Source: a virus
Strand: one strand, 5' to 3'
Length of the DNA stretch: 43,925 bases
IMG/VR virus record: IMGVR_UViG_3300025646_007434
Span: 1 to 43,925 of that record
Under the pieces are notes generated by a model, which searched no databases, was not told the origin of the DNA, and saw nothing but the letters and a program-made list of their open reading frames with translations. Positions 22,981 to 32,580 of this stretch are shown one piece after another (the stretch's first letter is position 1; each line of letters opens with the position of its first letter). Made by a program: the position numbers and the translations under genes.

Positions 22981-24795
22981 TTAAGAAAAATATGTAGAGA
23001 AAAAATATGGGTCTCTATTTGAACCATTTAATTTGGTTGTGGCATATGCTAAACCATAATTACCAGCAGCCCCCCTAAATTGAACTGAAGGGAAAGTTAA
23101 ATCATGATTAAAATCATTAAAGAAAGGAGTTAGACCGGTAGCACTATCTAGTATAGTACTTCCAGCTACATAATTTAATCTAAGTACCATTTCAGCTTTA
23201 TCTCTAATAGTTACTGCGGGGGTTGGTGAAGAAGGATGATATAATGCTGTACTATAAGGAATTCTTAATACCTCTACAACAGCAGGTGTAACATCTGAGT
23301 TACTATGAGAGTAACTTAAAGCTACATAACAAATTTTAGTTGTATAATAATCAGTGGTGTTTATATTTGGAATAGTATTAACTGGTCTTTCATAAACATT
23401 TGTCATTCTTTGTAGACCAAAACTACCTTCATTACCTGGAGTGAAAGCTAAAGTAGGGGTAAAAGTAGCTCCTACTTGAGTGTAAGTATCAGTTGCTATA
23501 TCGTGTTCTACTACATATAAATTTAAGCATGTTGTACTTAAAGTACCAGCTACGTATCCTACTAAAAGCCAAACTTTACCTATCGATAAATCATCTTCAA
23601 GTATACAAGCTACGTCACGTCTCATATTATTACCACTACTTGCTATAGTTCTTTCTGTTCCTAAAGTTAAAGTAGTAGCAGTATGGGTTGTTCTTCTAAT
23701 ATATAAATTGCTATTGTAATTAGTACTTCTTGCTCCTGTGTAAACATTAAAATTATATAAGCTACTTCCTGAAACTGGTACTGCTGTTGCATAAGTACTA
23801 TAACGATTTAAGCTATGTAAAGTTTGTAAAGCAAACTGTGCCGTAATTGTATTAGCTATACGATCGTATTGAATAACATTAGCCCGCAGATTAGAATTTC
23901 CTCTAGATACTACAGACCAGGCTTTGTAATCAATCCCAAAATGAACCGTACAACAATCAACAGCATTGCTAGTGTGCATTGTTATGCTAGCTGATTGAGT
24001 TGGAGAAGCAGTAATACCTGTTGTAGTATCAACAACATGTACTTTATATCTAATTTGAGCTGTAGAAGCTGTAGAACGACCTCCAGTTAGGATAAACTTA
24101 TAAGTACCAAAATTTTTAATTAAAGAAGCTATAGAGCCCATATAAACAATCCCTAAAGAAGCCTCAGTAGCTGTAGTAACTATAGGAGCTGATGCATTAC
24201 CAGCACCATTGCCTAAATTCCACAATACAAAACCTATGTCTGTAGTAGTAGATCGTTCATAAACACCTACCCCATAAGCACTATCAGCCCAAAGCATTTT
24301 CCATCTTTGGGTAGCGGTATTAAAATAACCTGTATTTGAAGCAGGATAAGTAGAATGTTGTTTTACTTGCCCAAAAGGAGCTGTAATATTAGTATAAGTC
24401 CAGTTAGTTAATCCACTCATTCTTACATTTTTTCCTGTAGCACGAGTAGAATCATCGTTAAACTGATAATAAGTTGATTGGGTTGTAGGATATGTTTGGT
24501 TAGCTAAATAAAATCCTAACATTAAAGGGTTTGAGTTAGGATAAGTATTACCACTTATAGGGAAAGCAGCTAAAGTTCCAGTATCATATATACCTAATCT
24601 TGCAGCCCACCCATTTTGGCTTAAACCACCACTACCTGAAATAGCACTTGCGTTTAATAAACTTAAATTACTAGGGCTATAGGTAGTACCATTTCCTGAA
24701 AAGGTTTGTTCATAGTTAGACCATTGACCTGCGTCTTGAGCAAGCCTTAAATTTGTAAATGGTGGTAAACCCCAAGAAATTTTAGTACCAGGCAT
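22981..24795 (-). CDS. Unknown fibre-associated protein, beta-rich, possible adhesin or tip
   Basis: This 604-residue protein is rich in Thr, Ser, Asn, Ala and Tyr and poor in Lys and Glu. It has regular short strands with recurring hydrophobic/Tyr patterns, suggesting a beta-propeller or stacked beta fold. No signal peptide or membrane segment is seen. The N-terminus reads MPGTKISWGLPPFTNLRLAQ and the C-terminus DPYFFSTYFS. It is not a Gly-X-Y protein, although it is encoded in one operon with the giant fibre, 1 nt after the 155-aa gene. That suggests it binds a receptor, caps the fibre or decorates the same appendage. No family was recognised. Confidence 0.6.
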   Translation of the reverse strand: MPGTKISWGLPPFTNLRLAQDAGQWSNYEQTFSGNGTTYSPSNLSLLNASAISGSGGLSQNGWAARLGIYDTGTLAAFPISGNTYPNSNPLMLGFYLANQTYPTTQSTYYQFNDDSTRATGKNVRMSGLTNWTYTNITAPFGQVKQHSTYPASNTGYFNTATQRWKMLWADSAYGVGVYERSTTTDIGFVLWNLGNGAGNASAPIVTTATEASLGIVYMGSIASLIKNFGTYKFILTGGRSTASTAQIRYKVHVVDTTTGITASPTQSASITMHTSNAVDCCTVHFGIDYKAWSVVSRGNSNLRANVIQYDRIANTITAQFALQTLHSLNRYSTYATAVPVSGSSLYNFNVYTGARSTNYNSNLYIRRTTHTATTLTLGTERTIASSGNNMRRDVACILEDDLSIGKVWLLVGYVAGTLSTTCLNLYVVEHDIATDTYTQVGATFTPTLAFTPGNEGSFGLQRMTNVYERPVNTIPNINTTDYYTTKICYVALSYSHSNSDVTPAVVEVLRIPYSTALYHPSSPTPAVTIRDKAEMVLRLNYVAGSTILDSATGLTPFFNDFNHDLTFPSVQFRGAAGNYGLAYATTKLNGSNRDPYFFSTYFS

Positions 24796-24796
24796 A

Positions 24797-25264
24797 TTAT
24801 TCTTTTGGTATTACATCCGCAGGAACTTCGTTATAAACTAATTGAGAGGCCGCATTTTTAGTAATTATACATCCTAAAGTAGAATAATTACCATCAACTA
24901 TTTTACTAATAAGAGCATAAACTGCTGTAATTTCACTATTAGTAACAACATTGTTGTAAGTTACAATTTCACCACTAGTTTGTTTTGATAAGAGTAAAGC
25001 TCTAGCATCTTCAGAAAATTTATATTTTAAAGCTGAAGAATATTCATTATCAAAAGCTGGGTCAATGTTAGCGGTTTCTATTCCGTTTATAATAGCAACA
25101 TGACATAAAGCATAGATAGGGGTTGTTCTTTCTTCAGATATTTGAAGAAGAAAACCTAAACGTTTTTGAAAATAGTTTTCCCCAACCATAACATCTACCT
25201 CTTCTATAAGAGATAGAATTCCTTCTTTAGCTAAAATACTGTTTTTTAATTCTTGTAACGTCAT
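24797..25264 (-). CDS. Unknown small protein between the giant fibre and the 604-aa protein
   Basis: This 155-residue, mostly helical, acidic protein begins MTLQELKNSILAKEGILSLI and ends YNEVPADVIPKE. It has no membrane segment or motif that I recognise. It overlaps the end of the giant fibre gene by 4 nt and precedes the 604-aa gene by 1 nt, so its translation is coupled to both. Small helical proteins coded between fibre genes often help fibre folding or attachment; here this is inferred from position only. Confidence 0.55.
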   Translation of the reverse strand: MTLQELKNSILAKEGILSLIEEVDVMVGENYFQKRLGFLLQISEERTTPIYALCHVAIINGIETANIDPAFDNEYSSALKYKFSEDARALLLSKQTSGEIVTYNNVVTNSEITAVYALISKIVDGNYSTLGCIITKNAASQLVYNEVPADVIPKE

Positions 25265-28200
25265 GATATTTTATTTTTTAATTCATCTATTTGGTTTTGT
25301 AATTCTTTAACGGCTTCAATTAATAAAGCAGTTAATTTTTCATAATCTACAGTTTTAACTGTTACATTTTGAGTTCCATAATCACCCAATTGTAATGTTT
25401 TTTCTCTTACAATGTGAGGAATTACTCTTTCAATTTCTTGAGCGATTACTCCTAAATCATGTTGTCCTTTTCTAGATCCTGAGAGCCAATCATATTCTAC
25501 ACCTCGTAATTGAGTTACTTTTTCAAGTGCGTTTTCAATAGTAAATACATTATCCTTTAATCTTTCATCAGAAACTGTAGTTGAGTATGCAATTACGTCA
25601 CTATCTACGTGAAGGTCTCCGTCGGATTCTAAACGAGCTCTTTCTCCACCATTTACAAAGAATGATGTGTAAGAGTTATTTACCCACCGAATGTAATCTC
25701 CAGAATCTAAACCAACATACTCAATACCATCTCTTAAATCAGATTCAATGCTTAAAGTAACATCACCAATTAAAGAACCACCTCCATCTAATCCAGTACC
25801 TGGTATTACACTAACATAAGTACCAGCTGAACCCACATTACCTGATCTACCACTAGTACCGTTTGTACCTGAAGTACCAGTTCTACCTGAAGTACCTGAT
25901 GAGCCGTTTTGACCTGAAGCTGCGTTAGCACCATTTGAACCAGTAGTTCCATTTCGTCCTGAAGTACCTGAAGTACCAGTAAGTCCTGCTCTACCTGATG
26001 TACCACTTGAACCTGATGTACCACCCCGTCCTGAAGTACTTCCGTTTGAACCTGTTGTACCTGCTTTACCCGAAGTACCAGAAGTTTGAGTTAAACCAGA
26101 TCTACCAGCTGTACCAGATGAACCTGTTGTACCACTCCGTCCTGAAGTACCACTAGAACCTCCTGAGGTACCTGAAGTACCAGACCGACCAGAAGTACCA
26201 GAAGTTTGAGTTAAACCTGCTTTACCAGCTGTACCTGAAGAACCTGTTGTACCGCTCCGTCCTGAAGTACTTCCGTTTGAACCTGTTGTACCTGCTCTAC
26301 CAGAAGTACCTGAGGTATTGGTTAAACCTCCTCTACCAGCAGTACCGCTTGAACCTGTAGTACCACTCAGTCCTGAAGTACCTGAAGTTTGAGATGAACC
26401 TCCTCTACCAGCTGTACCACCATTTGAACCAGTTGTACCACTCCGTCCTGAAGTACCCGAAGTTTGAGTTGAACCTGCTTTACCGGCAGTACCTGAAGAG
26501 CCTGAGGTGCCACTCCGCCCGGAAGTACTTCCGTTTGAACCTGTTGTACCTGCTCTACCAGAAGTACCTGAGGTGTTGGTTAAACCAGATTTACCAGCTG
26601 TACCACTTGAACCTGTTGTACCGCTCCGTCCTGAGGTTCCGTTTGAACCTCCTGAAGTACCGCTTGTACCTGATTTACCTGAAGTGCCATTATTACCATT
26701 CCGCCCAGCAGTACCGCTTGAACCTGTAGTACCACTTACTCCAGATTTTCCTGAAGTGCCATTTGCACCATTTGCACCTGAAGTTCCATTAGAACCTCCT
26801 GAAGTACCTGAAGTACCAGACTGACCAGAAGTACCACTTGCACCATTTTTACCTGCAGTACCTCCTGAACCATTAGTTCCTGAAGTAGCACTAGCACCTG
26901 AAATTCCTGCGGCTCCAGATAAACCTGAAGAACCAGAAGAACCATTAGTACCTGAAACACCACTTGTTCCTGAAGTACCGTTAGCTCCAGACCGTCCTGC
27001 AGTACCTGCTGAACCTGTAGTTCCAGCTACTCCGGATTTACCTGAAGTGCCATTATTACCATTCTGTCCAGAAGTACCGCTTGAACCTGTAGTTCCTGAA
27101 ACACCGGATTTACCTGAAGTTCCGTTTGCACCGTTTGCACCAGAAGTTCCGTTTGAACCTCCTGAAGTACCGCTTGTACCTGATTTACCAGAGGTTCCAT
27201 TATTGCCATTCCGTCCTGCTGTACCGTTTGAACCTGTAGTTCCTGAAACACCGGATTTACCTGAAGTTCCGTTTGCACCGTTTGCACCAGAAGTTCCGTT
27301 TGAACCTCCTGAAGTGCCTGAAGTGCCATTCCGTCCTGAAGTACCATTAACCCCAGATTTACCAGCTGTACCACTTGAACCTGTAGTACCTGAAACTGCG
27401 CTGGTACCTGAAGTACCATTGGCTCCAGACCGTCCTGCAGTACCTGCTGAACCTGTTGTACCTGATAAACCTGATTTACCTGAAGTTCCGTTTGCGCCGT
27501 TTTGACCTGATGTTCCGTTTGAACCTGTAGTTCCCGAAGTACCTGATTTTCCTGAAGTACCACTTACACCGTTTGCACCAGAAGTTCCGTTTGAACCTCC
27601 TGAAGTACCTGAAGTACCTGATTTACCTGATGTACCATTGTTGCCATTTTGTCCGGCAGTACCGTTTGAGCCTGTAGTTCCTGAAACACCTGATTTACCA
27701 CTAGTACCATTAGCGCCATTTGCACCTGAGGTTCCATTTGAACCTCCTGAAGTACCTGAAGTACCAGACCGACCAGAAGTGCCATTTACTCCAGATTTAC
27801 CAGCTGTACCACTTGAACCTGTAGTACCACTTACAGCTGAAGTACCTGAAGTGCCGTTAACTCCACCCCGTCCTGCTGTACCATTTGAACCAGTTGTACC
27901 TGAAGTACCGTTTTTACCTGAAGTGCCGTTTGCACCTGATTGACCTGAAGTTCCGTTCGAACCTGTAGTTCCAGCTACTCCAGATTTTCCTGAGGTTCCA
28001 TTAACACCATTTTGGCCTGAGGTTCCATTTGAACCTGTAGTTCCTGAAGTTCCATTTTGTCCTGATGTTCCGTTAACTCCAGACCGTCCTGAAGTTCCAT
28101 TTGAACCTGTAGTACCACTTACAGCTGAAGTACCTGCAGTACCTGTCAAACCAGATTTACCAGCTGTACCTGCTGAGCCATTTGTGCCTGAAACTGCTGA

Positions 28201-31200
28201 AGTACCTGAAGTACCATTTGCACCTGATTTACCTGAAGTACCTGCTGAACCTGTAGTTGCAGAAACTCCTGAGGTACCTGCTGAACCATTTGTACCACTT
28301 ACAGCACTGGTACCCGAGGTACCATTAGCACCTGATTTACCTGAAGTACCTGCTGAACCTGTAGTTGCAGAAACTCCTGAAGTACCTGCTGAGCCATTTG
28401 TTCCTGAAATAGCACTAGTACCCGAGGTACCATTAGCACCTGATTTACCTGAAGTACCTGCTGAACCTGAAGTATTACTTAAACCAGATTGACCTGCAGT
28501 ACCATTATTTCCTGTAGTACCTGAAGAACCTTGAGTTCCAGAGGTAGATGATAATCCTGATTTACCAGCAGTACCGTTAGCACCTGTTGTACCTGAAGTA
28601 CCAGCCGAACCATTTGAACCAGAAGTTGAACTTAAACCTGAAGTACCTGCAGTACCTGTCAAACCAGATTTACCTGAAGTACCTGCTGAACCTGTAGTTG
28701 CAGAAACTCCTGAAGTACCTGCTGAGCCATTAGTTCCTGAAACTGCTGAAGTACCAGATGTACCATTTGCTCCAGATTTACCAGCTGTACCGTTTGAACC
28801 TGTAGTACCACTTACAGCTGCAGTACCTGATGAACCATTTGTACCTGAGACTGCTGAAGTACCTGAAGTGCCGTTTGCACCTGATTTACCTGAAGTACCT
28901 GCTGAGCCAGTTGTGCCTGAAATAGCACTAGTACCTGAAGTACCATCTGCACCTGAAATTCCGGCGGTACCTGTTGAGCCATTTGTACCTGAAACTGCTG
29001 AAGTACCCGAAGTACCATTTGCACCTGATTTACCAGCTGTGCCACTAGATCCGTTTGAACCTGAAGTTGCACTTAGACCTGAAGTACCTGCGGTACCTGT
29101 TAAACCAGATTTACCTGAAGTTCCTTGAGAACCAGAAGTTGCACTTAAACCTGAAGTACCGGCAGTGCCATTAGCTCCACTTACACCGGCTGAACCGTTA
29201 GTACCATTTGTACCAGAAATTGCTGAAGTACCTGAAGTGCCATCCGCACCTGAAATTCCAGCTGTACCGTTTGAACCATTAGTTCCTGAAATTGCTGAAG
29301 TACCTGAGGTGCCTGTTAAACCAGATTTGCCTGAAGTTCCTGCTGAACCATTTGTGCCACTTACAGCACTAGTACCTGAGGTGCCATTATTTCCTGATGT
29401 GCCATTTGAACCGTTTGTTCCAGAAGTTGCTGAAACTCCTGATGTTCCTGCTACACCATCTTGACCTGAACTACCGTTAGATCCCGTAGTACCCGATGTA
29501 GAAGATACACCGCTAGTACCTGCGGCACCATTAGCACCTGATGAGCCATTAGACCCTGTAGTACCGCTTGTAGCGCTTACACCACTTGTGCCTGCAACGC
29601 CATTTTGGCCTAAACTACCATTTGAACCTGTAGTTCCTGAAGTTGAAGATACACCACTTGTACCCCCAATACCATTAGCTCCGGCACTACCATTTGTACC
29701 AGTTGAACCTGAAGTTCCTGATACACCTGAAGTTCTTGAAGCACCATCTGCACCTACTGAACCTGAAGTACCAGTTGAACCTGAGGTACCACTTGTACCT
29801 GAAGTTTCACTATTATTTGATTGTCCTGCTACTCCAGCTGAACCTGTAGTTCCTGATGAACCAGAAGTACCTGAAGTTGCTGATAAATTAGATTCACCTG
29901 CATCTCCGGCTGAACCTGTAGTTCCTGAAGAACCACTTGTACCTGAAGTTGCACTATCAGCTGATTGACCCGCTATACCTTGAGAACCAGTAGTACCTGA
30001 AGAGCCAGAAGTACCTGAAGTTTCACTTATATTACTTTCTCCAGCAATTCCTACTGAACCAGAAGTACCTGAAGAGCCAGAAGTACCTGAAGTTGCTGAT
30101 AAATTAGATTCACCTGCATCTCCGGCTGAACCTGTTGTACCACTTGTACCACTTGTACCTGAGGTTTGTGAAGCACCATCTGCTCCTACAGAACCTGAAG
30201 TACCTGTAGAACCACTAGTTCCTGATTGGCCTGAAGTTTGAGAAACACCATCGGCACCTGCTGAACCTGTAGTTCCTGATGAACCAGAAGTACCTGAAGT
30301 TGCACTTAAATTACTTTCACCTGCGATTCCAATTGAACCTGAAGTACCAGATGAACCTGAAGTACCTGAAGTTTCACTTATATTACTTTCTCCAGCAACC
30401 CCCGTTGAACCTGAAGTACCAGTTGAACCACTTGTACCTGAAGTTGCGGATTCGCCTGAAGTACCTGCTTCACCTGAGGTACCTACACTACCTGAAGTAC
30501 CAGATGAACCCGAAGTATTACTTTCACCAGAAGTTCCAGCATTTCCACTTGAACCTACAGTACCGGTTGAACCTGAAGTACCGCTTGTGGCTGAATCTCC
30601 AGAAGTGCCTGCTTCACCGCTTGAACCTACAGTACCTGTACTGCCTGAGGTACCACTTGTAGCTGAATCTCCAGAAGTGCCTGCTTCACCTGAAGTACCC
30701 ACACTACCTGAAGTGCCAGATGAACCTGAAGTATTACTTTCACCACTAGTACCGGCCTCACCGCTTGAACCTACAGTACCAGTTGAACCTGAGGTACCAG
30801 AAGTAGCAGAATCACCTGAAGTTCCAGCTTCACCTGTAGTTCCAAATGAACCTGAAGTACCTGAAGTACCGCTTGTATTACTTTCACCACTAGTACCTGC
30901 TTCACCACTTGAACCTACAGTACCAGTTGAACCACTTGTACCTGAAGTTGCTGATTCGCCTGAAGTACCGGCTTCACCTGTAGTTCCAAATGAACCTGAA
31001 GTACCTGAAGTACCACTTGTAGCTGAATCTCCGGAAGTGCCTGCTTCACCGCTTGAACCTACAGTACCAGTTGAACCTGAGGTACCCGATGTACCTGAAG
31101 TACCACTTGTTAAAGATTCGCCTGAGGTTCCTGCTGTACCAGTTGAACCACTTGTTCCTGAAGTACCCGAAGAACCTGCTGTATTTGATTCACCGCTTGA

Positions 31201-32550
31201 GCCAAAGGTACCTGTTAAACCTGAGGTACCTGAAGTACCAGAAGAACCTGAAGTATTAGATTCGCCTGAAGAACCAAAAGTACCAGTACTACCTGATGTG
31301 CCTGATGTACCTGAAGAACCTGCTGTATTTGATTCACCGCTTGAGCCAAAGGTACCTGTAGAACCTGAAGTTCCAGAAGTGCCCGAAGAACCAGCTGTGT
31401 TTGATTCACCACTTGAGCCAAAAGTACCAGTACTACCTGAAGTGCCGGATGTGCCTGAAGTGCCACTTGTTAAAGATTCGCCTGAGGTTCCTGCTGTACC
31501 AGTTGAACCACTTGTTCCACTAGTTCCTGAAGAGCCGGCTGTGTTTGATTCACCTGAAGAACCAGAAGTACCTGTAGATCCTGAAGTACCTGATGTGCCC
31601 GAAGAACCCGCGGTATTTGATTCACCTGAGGAACCAAAAGTACCAGTTGAACCACTTGTGCCAGAAGTACCAGATGTACCAGCAGTATTTGAAGCTCCTG
31701 AAGTACCTGATGAACCTGCAGAACCTCCACCTCCTGAAACACCACTTGAACCTGCAGTACCTGAAGTATTTGAACCACCTGAAGTACCTGCGCTGCCTGT
31801 AGTACCCGAAGTTCCACTAGTTCCTGCCGAACCTGAAGTTCCAGAAGTGCCTGATGTACCCGAAGAACCAGATGTTCCTGAAGTTCCCGATGAACCTGAT
31901 GTTCCTGCTGAACCTGAAGTACCACTTGTTCCGCTAGTTCCTGAAGAACCGGCTGTGTTTGATTCACCACTTGAGCCAAAAGTACCAGTACTACCCGAAG
32001 TACCAGAAGTACCAGAAGTACCATTTGAACCTGAAGTACCAGAAGTTCCTGATGAACCCGCAGTACCTGAACTACTGGATTCACCTGAAGTTTGGTTTTC
32101 ACCTGAACTACCAGAAGTACCAGAAGAACCAGATGAACCAGAAGTACCTGAACTTCCAGCTACAGCTGATAAACCTGAAGAACCTCCCGTACCTGATGAA
32201 CCTGAAGCGCCACCACTTGTACCTGAGGTACCTCTAGTACCTGAAATACCACTTGTACCTGAAGTACCATTAGATCCAGATTCACCTGAAGTGGCATGAG
32301 CACCAGAGCTACCATTTGAACCTGAAGAGCCTGAACTACCAGAAGTACCAGCAGTGCCCGCACTACCTGAACTTCCACTTGTTCCTGAAGATCCACTACT
32401 ATAAGAAAGACCTGATGAGCCAGTAGTTCCAGAAGAACCAGCAGAGCCAGCAGAACCTGATGAACCTGATACTCCGGATTCACCACTAATTGCGTCTTGT
32501 CCTTGGAAGGATGCTATGGATACTTGGTCTAAAAATCTTACGTTGGCCAT
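25261..32550 (-). CDS. Giant collagen-like Gly-X-Ser fibre with C-terminal S74 intramolecular chaperone
   Basis: This 2429-residue protein has a short N-terminal anchor (MANVRFLDQVSIASFQGQDA), then about 2220 residues of Gly-X-Y triplets, mostly GTS, GSS, GTA and GSN. The C-terminus is non-repetitive: a beta part (VSVIPGTGLDGGGSLIGDV ... GGERARLESDGDLHVDSD), then an S74/endosialidase-chaperone domain. Its hallmarks are VSDERLKDN (Ser2327, the usual self-cleavage Ser-Asp pair), GVEYDWLSG, DLGVIAQEIERVIPHIV and VDYEKLTALLIEAVKELQNQ, with a terminal coiled coil. In this family the domain drives trimerisation and is then cut off. Triplets contain almost no Pro, and single Gly-to-Ala/Asn changes recur without loss of register. 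As a triple helix (about 0.29 nm per residue) the shaft could reach roughly 600 nm. It is the first gene of its operon, with a promoter-like motif 18 nt upstream. Confidence 0.9.
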   Translation of the reverse strand: MANVRFLDQVSIASFQGQDAISGESGVSGSSGSAGSAGSSGTTGSSGLSYSSGSSGTSGSSGSAGTAGTSGSSGSSGSNGSSGAHATSGESGSNGTSGTSGISGTRGTSGTSGGASGSSGTGGSSGLSAVAGSSGTSGSSGSSGTSGSSGENQTSGESSSSGTAGSSGTSGTSGSNGTSGTSGTSGSTGTFGSSGESNTAGSSGTSGTSGTSGSAGTSGSSGTSGTSGSSGTSGTSGTSGSAGTSGTSGTTGSAGTSGGSNTSGTAGSSGVSGGGGSAGSSGTSGASNTAGTSGTSGTSGSTGTFGSSGESNTAGSSGTSGTSGSTGTSGSSGESNTAGSSGTSGTSGSTGTAGTSGESLTSGTSGTSGTSGSTGTFGSSGESNTAGSSGTSGTSGSTGTFGSSGESNTAGSSGTSGTSGSTGTFGSSGESNTSGSSGTSGTSGLTGTFGSSGESNTAGSSGTSGTSGSTGTAGTSGESLTSGTSGTSGTSGSTGTVGSSGEAGTSGDSATSGTSGTSGSFGTTGEAGTSGESATSGTSGSTGTVGSSGEAGTSGESNTSGTSGTSGSFGTTGEAGTSGDSATSGTSGSTGTVGSSGEAGTSGESNTSGSSGTSGSVGTSGEAGTSGDSATSGTSGSTGTVGSSGEAGTSGDSATSGTSGSTGTVGSSGNAGTSGESNTSGSSGTSGSVGTSGEAGTSGESATSGTSGSTGTSGSTGVAGESNISETSGTSGSSGTSGSIGIAGESNLSATSGTSGSSGTTGSAGADGVSQTSGQSGTSGSTGTSGSVGADGASQTSGTSGTSGTTGSAGDAGESNLSATSGTSGSSGTSGSVGIAGESNISETSGTSGSSGTTGSQGIAGQSADSATSGTSGSSGTTGSAGDAGESNLSATSGTSGSSGTTGSAGVAGQSNNSETSGTSGTSGSTGTSGSVGADGASRTSGVSGTSGSTGTNGSAGANGIGGTSGVSSTSGTTGSNGSLGQNGVAGTSGVSATSGTTGSNGSSGANGAAGTSGVSSTSGTTGSNGSSGQDGVAGTSGVSATSGTNGSNGTSGNNGTSGTSAVSGTNGSAGTSGKSGLTGTSGTSAISGTNGSNGTAGISGADGTSGTSAISGTNGTNGSAGVSGANGTAGTSGLSATSGSQGTSGKSGLTGTAGTSGLSATSGSNGSSGTAGKSGANGTSGTSAVSGTNGSTGTAGISGADGTSGTSAISGTTGSAGTSGKSGANGTSGTSAVSGTNGSSGTAAVSGTTGSNGTAGKSGANGTSGTSAVSGTNGSAGTSGVSATTGSAGTSGKSGLTGTAGTSGLSSTSGSNGSAGTSGTTGANGTAGKSGLSSTSGTQGSSGTTGNNGTAGQSGLSNTSGSAGTSGKSGANGTSGTSAISGTNGSAGTSGVSATTGSAGTSGKSGANGTSGTSAVSGTNGSAGTSGVSATTGSAGTSGKSGANGTSGTSAVSGTNGSAGTAGKSGLTGTAGTSAVSGTTGSNGTSGRSGVNGTSGQNGTSGTTGSNGTSGQNGVNGTSGKSGVAGTTGSNGTSGQSGANGTSGKNGTSGTTGSNGTAGRGGVNGTSGTSAVSGTTGSSGTAGKSGVNGTSGRSGTSGTSGGSNGTSGANGANGTSGKSGVSGTTGSNGTAGQNGNNGTSGKSGTSGTSGGSNGTSGANGVSGTSGKSGTSGTTGSNGTSGQNGANGTSGKSGLSGTTGSAGTAGRSGANGTSGTSAVSGTTGSSGTAGKSGVNGTSGRNGTSGTSGGSNGTSGANGANGTSGKSGVSGTTGSNGTAGRNGNNGTSGKSGTSGTSGGSNGTSGANGANGTSGKSGVSGTTGSSGTSGQNGNNGTSGKSGVAGTTGSAGTAGRSGANGTSGTSGVSGTNGSSGSSGLSGAAGISGASATSGTNGSGGTAGKNGASGTSGQSGTSGTSGGSNGTSGANGANGTSGKSGVSGTTGSSGTAGRNGNNGTSGKSGTSGTSGGSNGTSGRSGTTGSSGTAGKSGLTNTSGTSGRAGTTGSNGSTSGRSGTSGSSGTAGKAGSTQTSGTSGRSGTTGSNGGTAGRGGSSQTSGTSGLSGTTGSSGTAGRGGLTNTSGTSGRAGTTGSNGSTSGRSGTTGSSGTAGKAGLTQTSGTSGRSGTSGTSGGSSGTSGRSGTTGSSGTAGRSGLTQTSGTSGKAGTTGSNGSTSGRGGTSGSSGTSGRAGLTGTSGTSGRNGTTGSNGANAASGQNGSSGTSGRTGTSGTNGTSGRSGNVGSAGTYVSVIPGTGLDGGGSLIGDVTLSIESDLRDGIEYVGLDSGDYIRWVNNSYTSFFVNGGERARLESDGDLHVDSDVIAYSTTVSDERLKDNVFTIENALEKVTQLRGVEYDWLSGSRKGQHDLGVIAQEIERVIPHIVREKTLQLGDYGTQNVTVKTVDYEKLTALLIEAVKELQNQIDELKNKIS
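25821..32490 (-). repeat. About 6.7 kb of Gly-X-Ser triplet repeats
   Basis: Degenerate 9-nt repeats (coding-strand theme ACTTCAGGT and variants) form higher-order units. A 24-residue unit with landmark GSTGTFGSSGESNTAGSS dominates the 5' part. Units with GTSAVSGTNGSAGTSG dominate the middle, and GTSGGSNGTSGANGANGTSG the 3' part. The regional change in unit type suggests stepwise local duplication. Confidence 0.85.
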
Positions 32551-32568
32551 TTATGCGTGTGGTTTGTG

Positions 32569-32577
32569 ATAAATATA
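32569..32577 (-). promoter_or_regulatory. WATATKTAT promoter-like motif, giant fibre operon
   Basis: The coding strand reads CTTATATTTATCACAAACC, 18 nt upstream of the giant fibre start, starting 3 nt after the gp15-like stop codon. Confidence 0.55.
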
Positions 32578-32580
32578 AGA

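Noticed and set aside
26394-32299. Plus-strand Pro/Glu/Val-rich frames and minus-strand Val/Leu/Gln-rich frames within the giant fibre gene
   Set aside because: These are shadow frames of the repetitive gene. The true frame is set by the Gly-X-Y period, the N-terminal anchor and the S74 domain.
25821-32490. CRISPR array or short tandem repeat locus
   Set aside because: Repeats have no unique spacers; the 9-nt theme is continuous and coding.
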